NCBI GenBank assembly: GCA_019634915.1
Contig: JAHCAN010000012.1
Coordinates: 18,558-82,557 of the forward strand
Direction of reading: 5' to 3'
DNA: 64,000 nucleotides
DNA from: Steroidobacteraceae bacterium
GTDB lineage: Bacteria; Pseudomonadota; Gammaproteobacteria; Steroidobacterales; Steroidobacteraceae
Shown: positions 55,864 through 64,000 of the stretch, one piece after another
Numbering within the stretch: the first letter of the stretch is position 1
How the letters are laid out: every line of letters starts with the position of its first letter
Notes under the pieces: generated by a model
The model's database searches: none
Told to the model about the DNA's origin: nothing
The model's input: only the letters and a program-made list of their open reading frames with translations
Program-made: the position numbers and the translations under genes

Positions 55864-56627
55864 CGCTCGACCTTGTGCAGGTTCAGGACACCATAGAGAA
55901 CCGCGGCGGTGGCTGCAAAGAGCCACCACTGGGCCGCGTACGAAAAATGCCGCAGCGGCGGCACGCCGGGCGGCTGCCAGGCGCGCACGTAACCGTCCGG
56001 CATCGACGCATCGAGCAGCAGCTGGCGCGCCTCGAGCGGCTGGCCGAGCGCGGCCGCGAGCTCGGCCATGTGCGGGAACGTCGTCACCTTCGGCCAGTGC
56101 GCGCCCGCGTCGGGCGGCGCGCGCCCGGATTCCAGGCCTTCGAGCGGCAGCGCATCGACGCGACCCGCGACGGTCACCTCGCCGGCGCCCGCCGGGAGCG
56201 CGATATCCGGCAAGCGGTCGCGATAGCCGGAGAACGGCACCCAGCCGCGGTTGACGATCAGGCGGCGGCCGTCGGCGAGCTCGAGCGGCGTCAGCACCTC
56301 GTAGCCGGGGGCGCCGTCGTGCGTGCGGTTGTCGAGCAGGAACTGGTGCGCGCCGTCGTAGCGCCCGGTGACCTCGATCCGCGCGAACGGCGCCAGCGCG
56401 GCGAGCGGCCGGTCGCCGAGCACGAGGGCCGGGCCCGACGCCGCCGAGAAGCTCCGCCAGGTCGCTTCCCTGGCAACGCCGCGCTCCCATTGCCAGCGCC
56501 CGAAGCCGATGAAGACGACGATCGCGAGCAGCGTCAGCGCGGTCATGAACCAGGAGGGCGTGAAGACCCGCCGGCGGCCGATGGGAATCGAGATCGACAA
56601 TGGCGCGAGACTTGCTTGGAAGACCAT
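55860..56627 (-). CDS. SURF1-family cytochrome oxidase assembly protein
   Basis: A 255-aa protein with membrane helices near both ends (TALTLLAIVVFIGFGRWQW and FSYAAQWWLFAATAAVLYGV) and a periplasmic domain with the family motif VNRGWVPF. It aids heme A insertion into subunit I. It starts divergently from the DUF2909 gene; 88 nt separate the two. Normal length. Confidence 0.92.
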   Translation of the reverse strand: MVFQASLAPLSISIPIGRRRVFTPSWFMTALTLLAIVVFIGFGRWQWERGVAREATWRSFSAASGPALVLGDRPLAALAPFARIEVTGRYDGAHQFLLDNRTHDGAPGYEVLTPLELADGRRLIVNRGWVPFSGYRDRLPDIALPAGAGEVTVAGRVDALPLEGLESGRAPPDAGAHWPKVTTFPHMAELAAALGQPLEARQLLLDASMPDGYVRAWQPPGVPPLRHFSYAAQWWLFAATAAVLYGVLNLHKVER

Positions 56628-56700
56628 GAATTGTGCGGTCAGTGCGCGGGGAAGTACAGCGCGCGGCCTGTGCCTGCAGCGCGCGGCTCGCGCCGGCGCC

Positions 56701-56706
56701 TATAAT
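56701..56706 (+). promoter_or_regulatory. -10 element of the DUF2909 gene
   Basis: A perfect TATAAT lies 9 nt before the ATG at 56716 in an otherwise GC-rich region. No clear -35 hexamer is seen. The predicted 5' leader is only a few nucleotides, with no Shine-Dalgarno. Confidence 0.5.
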
Positions 56707-56715
56707 CGCCGCCGC

Positions 56716-56922
56716 ATGGAACTCGTTCGCGTATTCGTCATCGTCGCGCTGCTCGGGATCGTCGTGAGCCTCGGCAGCGCGTTGTTTCACCTGTCCGCGC
56801 CGGGCCGCGACCCGAAGAAGATGGTGCGCGCGCTCACCTGGCGCATCGCGCTGTCGGTCGCGCTGTTCCTGCTGCTGATGCTCGCCTGGTACTTCGGGCT
56901 GATCTCGCCGCACGGCCTGTAG
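56716..56922 (+). CDS. DUF2909 twin-transmembrane protein
   Basis: A 68-aa protein with two helices (about residues 5-25 and 43-63), the loop between having DPKKMVRALTWRIA, which matches DUF2909. The family is found next to cytochrome c oxidase genes and is presumed to help assembly; function is unproven. It is the only plus-strand gene within the cox cluster, transcribed divergently from SURF1 and convergent with cox3. Confidence 0.88.
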   Translation: MELVRVFVIVALLGIVVSLGSALFHLSAPGRDPKKMVRALTWRIALSVALFLLLMLAWYFGLISPHGL

Positions 56923-56943
56923 GCGCGTGCGGCGCTCGTGCCG

Positions 56944-57831
56944 TCAGATCCAGTAGACGAAGATGAACAGGCCGAGCCAGACGACGTCGACGAAGTGCCA
57001 GTACCACGCGACGCCCTCGAAGGCGAAGTGGCTCTGCGGCGTGAAATGGCCCCGCATCACGCGCAGCCAGATGATCACCAGCATGATCGCGCCGATCGTC
57101 ACGTGCGCGCCGTGGAAGCCCGTGAGCATGAAGAAGGTCGAGCCGTAGATGCCGGTCGAGAGCTTCAGGCCGAGTTCCCTGTAGGCGTGCATGTATTCCT
57201 CGGCCTGCAGGCCGACGAACAGGAAGCCGAGCAGGAAGGTCGCGGCGAGGAAGATCTTCAGCTGCGTGCGCTTGCCCGCCTGCAGCGCGTGATGCGCGAT
57301 CGTGATCGTGATGCCCGAAGTCAGCAGGATCGCGGTGTTGATCGCCGGCAGGCCGAATGCCGGGATGATCTGGAACGAGCCGTCCTCGTGGCCGCCGAGG
57401 CGCGCCGGGCCGTTGGTCGGCCAGGATGGATCGTAGTCCTGCCACAGCAGCAGCTTGTTGAACACCTTGACACCTTCGCCGCCGATCCACGGCACCGACA
57501 GCGAGCGCGCGTAGAACAGCGCACCGAAGAACGCCGCGAAGAACATCACTTCGGAGAAGATGAACCACATCATGCCCATGCGGAACGAGCGGTCGACCTG
57601 CAGGTTGTAGACGCCGCTCCTGCTCTCGCCGATCACGTCGTGGAACCAGCCGAAGAACATCACCGCGAGCAGCAGCGCGCCGGGGATGAAGATCCAGCCG
57701 CCGAACCATTCGTTCAGATAGGCGACAGCCCCGAACATCAGCACGAACAGCGAGCACGAGCCGACGATCGGCCAGTGGCTGCCATGCGGGACGAAGTACT
57801 TGTCGGCGGTCTGCGCTTGTGCGGTTGTCAT
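56944..57831 (-). CDS. ctaE: cytochrome c oxidase subunit III
   Basis: A 295-aa subunit with seven helices. Landmarks are FIFSEVMFFAAFFGALFY, QAEEY and FHGAHVTIGAIML, and the C-terminal WYWHFVDVVWLGLFIFVY. ATG at 57831 is 2 nt downstream of the cox11 stop. Last gene of the cox structural operon. Confidence 0.96.
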   Translation of the reverse strand: MTTAQAQTADKYFVPHGSHWPIVGSCSLFVLMFGAVAYLNEWFGGWIFIPGALLLAVMFFGWFHDVIGESRSGVYNLQVDRSFRMGMMWFIFSEVMFFAAFFGALFYARSLSVPWIGGEGVKVFNKLLLWQDYDPSWPTNGPARLGGHEDGSFQIIPAFGLPAINTAILLTSGITITIAHHALQAGKRTQLKIFLAATFLLGFLFVGLQAEEYMHAYRELGLKLSTGIYGSTFFMLTGFHGAHVTIGAIMLVIIWLRVMRGHFTPQSHFAFEGVAWYWHFVDVVWLGLFIFVYWI

Positions 57832-57833
57832 GG

Positions 57834-58391
57834 TTACCTGAGTCCTGCGCGAATCGATTGGTCGTAGATGGTGTAGGCGAGTGTCACGCGGTCGAGATGC
57901 CGCGGCAGCGCGCGGTCGACGATGAAGCGTACCGGCATCACGCGCTCCTCGCCCTTCGCGAACGGCTGCGGCGTGAAGCAGAAACACTCGGTCTTGTGGA
58001 AATAGCCCGAGGCATTGCGCGGCGCGAGATTCGGCACCGCCTGCATCACCGTGTCGTGGCCGGTCAGGTTCTTCGCGATGAATTCGGTCTCGTAGAGCCG
58101 CCCCGGGTGCACCTGCATCGCGCCGACCACCGGGCGGAACTCCCAGTTGCCGACGTTCGGCAGCTCGGCGACGAATTCGACCGTGACCGCGCGGCTCTCG
58201 TCGGCGACCTGCGGCGCGACGTCGGCGGCCCGCGCGAGCGCCTTCTCGTTGCCGAAGCCGGTGATCGTGCACATCACGTCGTACAGCGGCACGAGCGCGA
58301 AACCGAACGCGAAACTGCCGAGCGTCATCAGCCCGAGCCGCGCGGTCAGGCGCGCGTTCTCGCGCCGCAGCGTGTCGCGCGGCGCCGTCAC
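57834..58391 (-). CDS. ctaG: cytochrome c oxidase assembly protein Cox11/CtaG
   Basis: A 185-aa copper chaperone for the CuB site: one N-terminal helix ([16 protein letters not shown]) and a periplasmic beta-domain with the copper-binding ECFCFTPQ motif. The GTG start at 58391 overlaps the stop of the small upstream gene (GTGA). Confidence 0.95.
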   Translation of the reverse strand: MTAPRDTLRRENARLTARLGLMTLGSFAFGFALVPLYDVMCTITGFGNEKALARAADVAPQVADESRAVTVEFVAELPNVGNWEFRPVVGAMQVHPGRLYETEFIAKNLTGHDTVMQAVPNLAPRNASGYFHKTECFCFTPQPFAKGEERVMPVRFIVDRALPRHLDRVTLAYTIYDQSIRAGLR

Positions 58392-58513
58392 GGCGTGCCC
58401 CGCGCGATCGACATCACGATGAAGCCGATGTAGAGCGCGAACGCGAGCACGCCGAGCGCGATCGCGCTGCGCCGCACGCGCCGGCGCAGGTCACCGGGCG
58501 CGTGGCTCGTCAA
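58388..58513 (-). CDS. cytochrome oxidase small assembly protein
   Basis: A 41-aa protein with a basic N-terminal half (LRRRVRRS) and one membrane helix ([18 protein letters not shown]). It begins with TTG at 58513, whose last two bases and the next overlap the TGA of coxA (TTGA), and ends overlapping cox11. Similar 35-45-residue proteins lie at the same place in many proteobacterial cox operons. It is easily missed by gene finders. Confidence 0.8.
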   Translation of the reverse strand: MTSHAPGDLRRRVRRSAIALGVLAFALYIGFIVMSIARGTP

Positions 58514-60117
58514 TGCTCGGCTCCGCGCTCGATGACGGCGGCCGACGGCGGCACTTCCCAGCTGTGGAACGGCGCCGGCGAGGGCAGCTCCCACTCGAGG
58601 CCGTGCGCGCCGTCCCAGGCGCGGGCCGGGGCCGGCGCGCCCGAGCGCAGGCACTTGATGATGATGAACGGCAGCAGCAGCTGCGAGAAGCCGAAGCCGA
58701 ACGCGCCGATCGACGAGACCATGTTCCAGTCGGCGAACTGCGTCGCGTAGTCCGGGATGCGCCGCGGCATGCCGGCGAGGCCGAGGAAGTGCTGCGGGAA
58801 GAACAGCACGTTGACGAAGATCGCCGACAGCCAGAAGTGCACGGTCGCGAGCTTCTGGTCGTACATGCGCCCGACCCACTTCGGCAGCCAGTAGTAGACC
58901 GCGCCGATGATCGCGAACAGCGAGCCCGGCACCAGCACGTAGTGGAAGTGCGCGACGACGAAATAGCTGTCCTGGTACTGGAAGTCGGCCGGCACGATCG
59001 CGAGCATCAGGCCGGAGAAGCCGCCGATCGTGAACAGGAACAGGAACGCGATCGCGAACAGCATCGGCGGCTCGAAGCTGAGCGAGCCTTTGGTCATCGT
59101 CGCGCACCAGTTGAAGATCTTCACGCCGGTGGGCACCGAGATCAGCATCGTCGCGAGCATGAAGAACAACTGCCCGGCGAGCGGCATGCCCACAGTGAAC
59201 ATGTGGTGCGCCCAGACGATGAACGACAGGAAGCCGATCGCGGCGGTCGCGTACACCATCGATTCATAGCCGAACAGCGGCTTCCTCGAGAACGCCGGGA
59301 TGATCTCCGAGACCACGCCGAACGCCGGCAGGATCATGATGTAGACCTCGGGGTGGCCGAAGAACCAGAAGATGTGCTGGAACATCACCGGGTCGCCGCC
59401 GCCCGAGGCCGCGAAGAAGCTGGTGCCGAAGTAGTGGTCGGTCAGCAGCATCGTGACCGCGCCGGCGAGCACCGGCATCACCGCGACCAGCAGGTAGGCG
59501 GTGATCAGCCAGGTCCACACGAACAGCGGCATCCTGAGCAGATTGAGCCCCGGTGCGCGCATGTTCATCACCGTGACGACCACGTTGATCGCGCCGAGCA
59601 CCGACGAGATGCCCATCAGGTGCACCGCGAAGATCATCATCGGGAAGCTGTCGCCGGCCTGCAGAGCGAGCGGCGGGTACATCGTCCAGCCGCCGGCCGG
59701 GGCGCCGCCCGGCACGAACAGGGTGCCGAGCAGCAGCATGAACGCGAACGGCAGGATCCAGAACGACAAGTTGTTGAGGCGCGGCAGCGCCATGTCGGGC
59801 GCGCCGATCTGCATCGGGATCAGCCAGTTCGCGAGACCGACCCATGCCGGCATGATCGCGCCGAAGATCATCACCAGCGCGTGCATCGACGTCATCGAAT
59901 TGAAGAACTGCGGGTCGACGAACTGCAGCCCGGGCTGGAACAGCTCGGCGCGTACGATCAGCGCCATCGTGCCGCCGACGAAGAACATCGTGCAGGCGAA
60001 CACCAGGTACATCGTGCCGATGTCCTTGTGGTTCGTCGAGAACACCCACCGGCGCCAGCCATGCGGCTTGTGGTCGTGATCGTCGTGAGCGGCTGCGGTG
60101 TGGGTGTGCGTTGCCAT
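58510..60117 (-). CDS. ctaD: cytochrome c oxidase subunit I
   Basis: A 535-aa twelve-helix heme-copper oxidase core. The CuB/heme motifs are visible: WFFGHPEVYIMILPAFG, VWAHHMFTVGMP and the helix-X pair in VVAHFHYVL. The K-channel and active-site tyrosine lie in the HPEVY region, so it is of the aa3 A-type. It has a His-rich N-terminus (MATHTHTAAAHDDHDHK). ATG at 60117, 14 nt after coxB. Confidence 0.97.
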   Translation of the reverse strand: MATHTHTAAAHDDHDHKPHGWRRWVFSTNHKDIGTMYLVFACTMFFVGGTMALIVRAELFQPGLQFVDPQFFNSMTSMHALVMIFGAIMPAWVGLANWLIPMQIGAPDMALPRLNNLSFWILPFAFMLLLGTLFVPGGAPAGGWTMYPPLALQAGDSFPMMIFAVHLMGISSVLGAINVVVTVMNMRAPGLNLLRMPLFVWTWLITAYLLVAVMPVLAGAVTMLLTDHYFGTSFFAASGGGDPVMFQHIFWFFGHPEVYIMILPAFGVVSEIIPAFSRKPLFGYESMVYATAAIGFLSFIVWAHHMFTVGMPLAGQLFFMLATMLISVPTGVKIFNWCATMTKGSLSFEPPMLFAIAFLFLFTIGGFSGLMLAIVPADFQYQDSYFVVAHFHYVLVPGSLFAIIGAVYYWLPKWVGRMYDQKLATVHFWLSAIFVNVLFFPQHFLGLAGMPRRIPDYATQFADWNMVSSIGAFGFGFSQLLLPFIIIKCLRSGAPAPARAWDGAHGLEWELPSPAPFHSWEVPPSAAVIERGAEH

Positions 60118-60131
60118 GATCGGTACTGCCT

Positions 60132-61013
60132 TCAGGAAATCGACGGGTTACGGTTGGCGGCGAGCGCTGCCTGCTGCTGCGCGGCCTTGCGCGCGGCGAG
60201 CCAGCTCTCGAAATCCTCCTTGCTCATCACGTCGACGACGACCGGCATGAAGCCGTGGTCGCGGCCGCAGAGCTCGGCGCACTGGCCGCGGTAGCGGCCG
60301 GTCTTGTCGGCGTCGACCTTGATCCACATCTCGTTGACGAGGCCGGGAATCGCGTCCTTCTTCATGCCGAAGTCGGGCACCCACCACGAGTGGATCACGT
60401 CCTGCGCGGTCAGCAGCAGGCGCACCTTGGTGCCGGCCGGCACGACCAGCGGGTTGTCGACGTCGAGCAGGTAGTTCGGCACGCTGCGCGGGTCGATGCC
60501 CGACTGCAGCTGGCGCGCGGCGTTGCTCTCGTGCGCGAGCGTGGAATAGAAGCCGACGTCGGTGCCGAGGTATTCGTACTGCCACTTCCACTGGTAGCCG
60601 GTGACCTTGATGGTCAGCTCGGTGTTGCGCGCGTCCTCGATGTCGATCAGTACGCGCGCGGCGGGCACGGTCATCAGCACGAGGATGCCGACCGGGATCA
60701 GCGTCCAGATGATCTCGGCCTTGGTGCTGTGGAGCATCGCGGTGTTCGCGACCGCGCCCTTCGAGCGGCGGAAGCTGACCATCGCCCAGATCATCCAGCC
60801 GAACACGAACACGCCGATCGCGACGCACCACCAGAAGATCATCATGTGCAGGCCGTAGATCTTCTTCGACAGCTCGGTCACGCCGACCGGCATGTTGAGC
60901 TCGCCCCAGCCGGAGGCGGCGTGCGCGGGCGCCACGAACTGCGCGAGCAGGACGGCCGCGAGGGCGGTGCCGGATTTGTACATTGTGCGGATCATTTGAA
61001 TATTCAGCCTCAC
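60132..61013 (-). CDS. ctaC: cytochrome c oxidase subunit II
   Basis: A 293-aa subunit: signal peptide, two helices, and the cupredoxin domain with the CuA site CAELCGRDHGFM and upstream His in DVIHSWWVPDFG. There is no fused cytochrome c. I keep the GTG at 61013 because it makes a GTGA overlap with the DUF2244 stop; ATGs at 60995 and 60983 are alternatives and would still leave a signal peptide. Confidence 0.95.
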   Translation of the reverse strand: MRLNIQMIRTMYKSGTALAAVLLAQFVAPAHAASGWGELNMPVGVTELSKKIYGLHMMIFWWCVAIGVFVFGWMIWAMVSFRRSKGAVANTAMLHSTKAEIIWTLIPVGILVLMTVPAARVLIDIEDARNTELTIKVTGYQWKWQYEYLGTDVGFYSTLAHESNAARQLQSGIDPRSVPNYLLDVDNPLVVPAGTKVRLLLTAQDVIHSWWVPDFGMKKDAIPGLVNEMWIKVDADKTGRYRGQCAELCGRDHGFMPVVVDVMSKEDFESWLAARKAAQQQAALAANRNPSIS

Positions 61014-61498
61014 GGTTGGCCGGACGGGAGCGGCGGCGACTCGGCCATGCCGCCGATCAGCGGTGCCAGGCGCACCGCGAGCTGCTGTCGTTCCTGTGCC
61101 GTCAGAAAACTGCCGATCTCGCAGCTGCGCCCGCCCGACTCGATCGTGAGCCGCGTGGGACGCAACGGCGAAACATCATCGCGCAGTTTAACCTGTGCCC
61201 AGTGGCGCGGAAACTCGGCGCGCACCGTCGCGTTGCGCGCACGCAGCTCGATTTCGACCCTGTCGTCGGTGACGACGATCGTCTCGCTGCGGTGGCGCCG
61301 CTGCATGCTCGAATACAGCGCCCAGCCGAGCAGCAGCATCTCGAGTACCGCGAACGCGAGGATCGGCCAGTAGCCGCGCAGCGTCAGCAACGCCGCAATG
61401 CCGAAGGATACGCCGCAAGTGCCGAGGAAGAACGTCCACGCACCGGACGGCGTGAGCGAGCAGTGCGGCGTGATCGCGATGCGGGCGGCGGCTGGCAT
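61010..61498 (-). CDS. DUF2244 integral membrane protein
   Basis: A 162-aa protein with two helices (TFFLGTCGVSFGIAALLTL and ILAFAVLEMLLLGWALY) and a C-terminal soluble part ending in FLTAQERQQLAVRLAPLI, which fits DUF2244. It is a common first gene of cox operons in this class of bacteria. ATG at 61498 is preferred over an in-frame start at 61570 because the earlier residues are not family-like. Function unknown. Confidence 0.85.
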   Translation of the reverse strand: MPAAARIAITPHCSLTPSGAWTFFLGTCGVSFGIAALLTLRGYWPILAFAVLEMLLLGWALYSSMQRRHRSETIVVTDDRVEIELRARNATVRAEFPRHWAQVKLRDDVSPLRPTRLTIESGGRSCEIGSFLTAQERQQLAVRLAPLIGGMAESPPLPSGQP

Positions 61499-61590
61499 GG
61501 TGATGCGCGGTTGATATTCCAGGCGAAAGACGCAACCTTCAAGTCTAGACCCGCGGGTTTCTTCCCGCAAGTCAAGGACTTGGACGCGTC

Positions 61591-62466
61591 TCAGCGCGGG
61601 CGCGGCGGCGCGGCCCCGGTCTCGCCGCCCTGCGCCGATGGCCGGCCGGCGAACGCCGCGCCGTAGACCACCTCGGCCGTCGCCGGCAAACCCGCGGCGG
61701 TGCGCTGTTGCTCATAAGCGCGCGTCAGCGCGGCGAGCCGGCCGCGGCCCGTGAGGCCGCGCGCGCGCGCGGCGTGCGCATTGTGCGTGCCGGTGGCGCG
61801 CAGCGCATCGGCGAGCGCGCGCAGCGAATCGAAGTGGCGCACGTACTGCTCGACGTCGAGCACCGGTTCGGCGAACCCCGCGCGCGCGAGCGCGCTGCCG
61901 AGGTCGTGCATGTCGATGAACTCGTGCACGTGGACCGTGCCGTCGGCCGCGGCCCAGCTCGCGCGCAGCTCGGCGAGCGTGCCGGGGCCGAAGGAGCTGA
62001 AGAGCAGCAGGCCGTCGGGCGCCAGCACGCGGCGTACTTCGGCGAGCGCGGCGTCGGGCGCGACGAAGAAGGCGAGCGCGAGGTTCGAATGGACGAGATC
62101 GACGCTGCCCGTGCGCAGCGGCAGGGCGCCGGCGTCGCCGGCCACGCGTGCGAAGCGCCGCGGCCAGCGGGCATGGCGCGCGGCGCGCGCGAGCATCGCC
62201 GGGGCGATGTCGAGCGCGACGACCTGCGCGCCGGGGAAGCGCCGCCGCAGCGCGCGGCTCGCGAGCCCGGTGCCGGCGCCGAGATCGAGCACGACCCGCG
62301 GCGCGAGGCCGAAGAACCCGACGCGCGAGAGCAGCTCGTCGCCGACTTCGCGCGCGAGATCGGCCGCCGCGTCGTAGTGCGCGGCCGCGCGCGTCGCGTG
62401 GTGGATGATGGTTGCGCGATCGAGCGGCGGTGCGCCGGACGGCAGTGATGGATCAGGCGGCGGCAT
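61591..62466 (-). CDS. bioC: malonyl-ACP O-methyltransferase BioC
   Basis: A 291-aa SAM-dependent methyltransferase that starts pimeloyl synthesis for biotin. The SAM loop is [15 protein letters not shown] and the second motif [14 protein letters not shown]-terminal [20 protein letters not shown] is typical of BioC. It overlaps bioB by 14 nt. Other bio genes are not in the window. Confidence 0.9.
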   Translation of the reverse strand: MPPPDPSLPSGAPPLDRATIIHHATRAAAHYDAAADLAREVGDELLSRVGFFGLAPRVVLDLGAGTGLASRALRRRFPGAQVVALDIAPAMLARAARHARWPRRFARVAGDAGALPLRTGSVDLVHSNLALAFFVAPDAALAEVRRVLAPDGLLLFSSFGPGTLAELRASWAAADGTVHVHEFIDMHDLGSALARAGFAEPVLDVEQYVRHFDSLRALADALRATGTHNAHAARARGLTGRGRLAALTRAYEQQRTAAGLPATAEVVYGAAFAGRPSAQGGETGAAPPRPR

Positions 62467-63418
62467 CGCGCGGCAGTTTACCCGCGCCGGCCGAAGGCAT
62501 GAGGCCGAGCCGCGCGAGCAGGCCGCGGTCGTGATCGACGTCCGGATTGCCGGTCGTCAGCAGCTTCTCGCCGTAGAAGATCGAGCCCGCGCCGGCGAGG
62601 AAACACAGCGCCTGCAGCTCGTCGCTCATCTGTTCGCGCCCGGCCGACAGGCGCAGCGTCGCCTTCGGCAGCACGATGCGGGCCACGGCGATCGTGCGCA
62701 CGAAATCGAACGGATCGAGCGGCGGCGCATCGGCGAGCGGCGTGCCGGGCATCGGCACGAGCTGGTTGATCGGCACGCTCTCGGGCGGCGCCGGCAGGTT
62801 CGCGAGCGTCGCGAGCATCGCCGCGCGGTCGCTGACGCTCTCGCCCATGCCGACGATGCCGCCGCAGCACACGTGGATGCCGGCCGCGCGCACCGCCTCG
62901 AGCGTATCGAGCCGGTCCTGGAACGTGCGCGTCGTGATGATCTCGCCGTAGAACGCCTCGGAGGTGTCGATGTTGTGGTTGTAGTAGTCGAGCCCGGCCT
63001 CCTTCAGCTGCGCGGCCTGCGCCGGCGTCAGCATGCCGAGCGTCGCACAGGTCTCGAGGCCGAGCGCGCGCACTTCGCGCACCATCGCGACGATCTTCCC
63101 GACGTCCTTCTGCTTCGGCGAACGGTACGCCGCGCCCATGCAGAAGCGCGTCGCCCCCGCCGCCTTCGCAGCCGCCGCGCGTGCGCGCACCTCATCGAGC
63201 GGCAGCAGCGCCTCGCGCCCGACGCCGGTGTCGTAGCGCACGCTCTGCGGGCAGTAGGCACAGTCCTCCGGACAGGCGCCCGTCTTGATCGACAGCAGCG
63301 TCGAGAGCTGCACGGCGTGCGCATCGTGGTGCTCGCGGTGCACCTGCTGCGCGGCGTACATCAGATCGACGAACGGCAGCGCGAACAGCCGTTCGACCTC
63401 GGCAGGGGTCCAGTTCAT
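62453..63418 (-). CDS. bioB: biotin synthase
   Basis: A 321-aa radical-SAM enzyme with the cluster motif [11 protein letters not shown] and the conserved [13 protein letters not shown] and SGGREQMS-like (here SAGREQMS) segments. It inserts sulfur into dethiobiotin. I choose ATG at 63418; a TTG at 63433 would extend it five codons. It is divergent from comF, with 68 nt between starts. Confidence 0.96.
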   Translation of the reverse strand: MNWTPAEVERLFALPFVDLMYAAQQVHREHHDAHAVQLSTLLSIKTGACPEDCAYCPQSVRYDTGVGREALLPLDEVRARAAAAKAAGATRFCMGAAYRSPKQKDVGKIVAMVREVRALGLETCATLGMLTPAQAAQLKEAGLDYYNHNIDTSEAFYGEIITTRTFQDRLDTLEAVRAAGIHVCCGGIVGMGESVSDRAAMLATLANLPAPPESVPINQLVPMPGTPLADAPPLDPFDFVRTIAVARIVLPKATLRLSAGREQMSDELQALCFLAGAGSIFYGEKLLTTGNPDVDHDRGLLARLGLMPSAGAGKLPRDAAA

Positions 63419-63486
63419 TGCATTTCCCGGCAAACAGGACGGATTGACCGCGCGACAGAGGCGAGGTCCGCCGCGACACTCGCGGC

Positions 63487-64000
63487 ATGTTCCCGAGGCT
63501 CCTGCCGACTGTCAACCAGATCGCGGCCTGCAAGTCGACAATCGGCCGCTGGCTCACGGGCCTCGAGCGGCTCTGCATGCCCCCCACCTGCGCGCTGTGC
63601 GGCGCCGCCGGGCGCGTCGATCGCGCGGGCCGCGCGCTCGACCTGTGCATCGACTGCGACCGCGAGCTGCCCGCCTGCCGCGGCCCGCTCGAGCGTCGCC
63701 CCACCACCGGCGCGGCACCCTGGTCGCTGGTCGTCGCGCCCTACCGCTACGACTACCCGGTCGACCATTGCGTGCGCGCGCTCAAGTTCCATGGCGACGC
63801 CGCCAGCGGCCGGCTGCTCGGCATGCTGATCGCCCGCGAGCGCGCGGCGCACGCCGTGCCGCTGCCCGACGTCGTGGTGCCGGTGCCGCTGCACCGCGTG
63901 CGCTACCTCGAGCGCGGCTTCAATCAGGCGGCCGTCATCGGCGGCCATGCCGCACGCAGCCTCGGGCTGCCGCTCGCCGCCGGCGCCCTCGAGCGTCGTC
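63487..64000 (+). CDS. comF: ComF-family phosphoribosyltransferase-like protein, partial
   Basis: The first 171 codons are present; the gene runs off the end. An N-terminal zinc-finger-like pair of cysteines ([18 protein letters not shown]) is followed by VRALKFHGD and [19 protein letters not shown], as in ComF/GntX proteins. These share the phosphoribosyltransferase fold and act in DNA uptake or purine-related processes. The position beside bioB is common in gammaproteobacteria. Confidence 0.9.
   Translation, partial: MFPRLLPTVNQIAACKSTIGRWLTGLERLCMPPTCALCGAAGRVDRAGRALDLCIDCDRELPACRGPLERRPTTGAAPWSLVVAPYRYDYPVDHCVRALKFHGDAASGRLLGMLIARERAAHAVPLPDVVVPVPLHRVRYLERGFNQAAVIGGHAARSLGLPLAAGALERR

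Noticed and set aside
61553-61568. GCGGG/CCCGC hairpin between bioC and the cox operon as a terminator
   Set aside because: It lies upstream of the bioC stop rather than after it only by orientation of the minus strand being read the other way: on that strand it follows bioC by ~23 nt but lacks a T-tract and has only five pairs, so support is too weak.

Overview
The window is GC-rich, densely packed bacterial DNA. The cytochrome oxidase cluster (DUF2244 - coxB - coxA - small assembly protein - cox11 - cox3, with DUF2909, SURF1, ctaA and ctaB alongside), bioC-bioB-comF, mnmG, TrkAH and UvrD suggest a gammaproteobacterium, probably an aerobic environmental one near Xanthomonadales/Steroidobacterales/Nevskiales. 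This placement comes from gene order and protein resemblance only. Start and stop codons very often overlap (ATGA, GTGA or TTGA) and GTG/TTG starts are common. I see no rRNA, tRNA, CRISPR array or complete insertion sequence.

Layout. 1-5 kb: end of an unidentified gene, a metallophosphoesterase, a zinc alcohol dehydrogenase, RecQ and a membrane-anchored MDR oxidoreductase. 5-6.9 kb: a small membrane protein and an M49-like metallopeptidase. 6.9-7.7 kb: an AbrB/MazE-like regulator with a decayed nucleotidyltransferase partner. 7.7-15.1 kb: a DUF2892 - membrane fusion protein - RND pump - sulfide:quinone oxidoreductase - TolC operon facing an ArsR-family gene that carries the cysteines of the persulfide sensors SqrR/BigR. 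15-24.5 kb: a RidA-family protein, a PEP-mutase-family enzyme, Ada, a small HExxH protein, PBP4, GltS, a NatAB-like ABC exporter and a TAP-type hydrolase. 24.6-28.6 kb: MnmG, a peptide-binding lipoprotein, a foldback repeat element and an orphan VapB. 28.8-34.9 kb: a DUF885 peptidase, a CheD-like protein without the catalytic cysteine, QmcA-NfeD-CBS, and a secreted phosphatase fused to a kinase-like domain.

34.9-44.3 kb is the most unusual part. Three minus-strand genes in probable operon order encode a DUF4062-STAND-TPR protein, a SLOG-domain membrane protein and a small membrane protein, an architecture reminiscent of predicted anti-phage signalling systems. Around them lie a PEP-CTERM protein with a sigma-54-like promoter, a secreted kinase-like protein that keeps its catalytic motifs (the phosphatase fusion upstream carries a degenerate version), and a nucleotide-transporter-like protein with a cadherin-like tail.

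44.3-53.3 kb is a co-directional block: sensor kinase, GloB, AI-2E-family permease, UvrD, TrkA, TrkH. 53.4-61.5 kb encodes heme A synthesis, assembly factors and subunits of an aa3-type cytochrome c oxidase. 61.6-64 kb holds bioC, bioB and the start of comF.

Connections: the SQR operon would pass electrons from sulfide to quinone while the co-encoded pump exports something, possibly under persulfide control; the cox genes supply the terminal oxidase. Several genes (6948, 14806, 17916, 28621, 56716) have a -10-like hexamer only 6-9 nt before the start codon and no Shine-Dalgarno sequence, which predicts leaderless or near-leaderless mRNAs.
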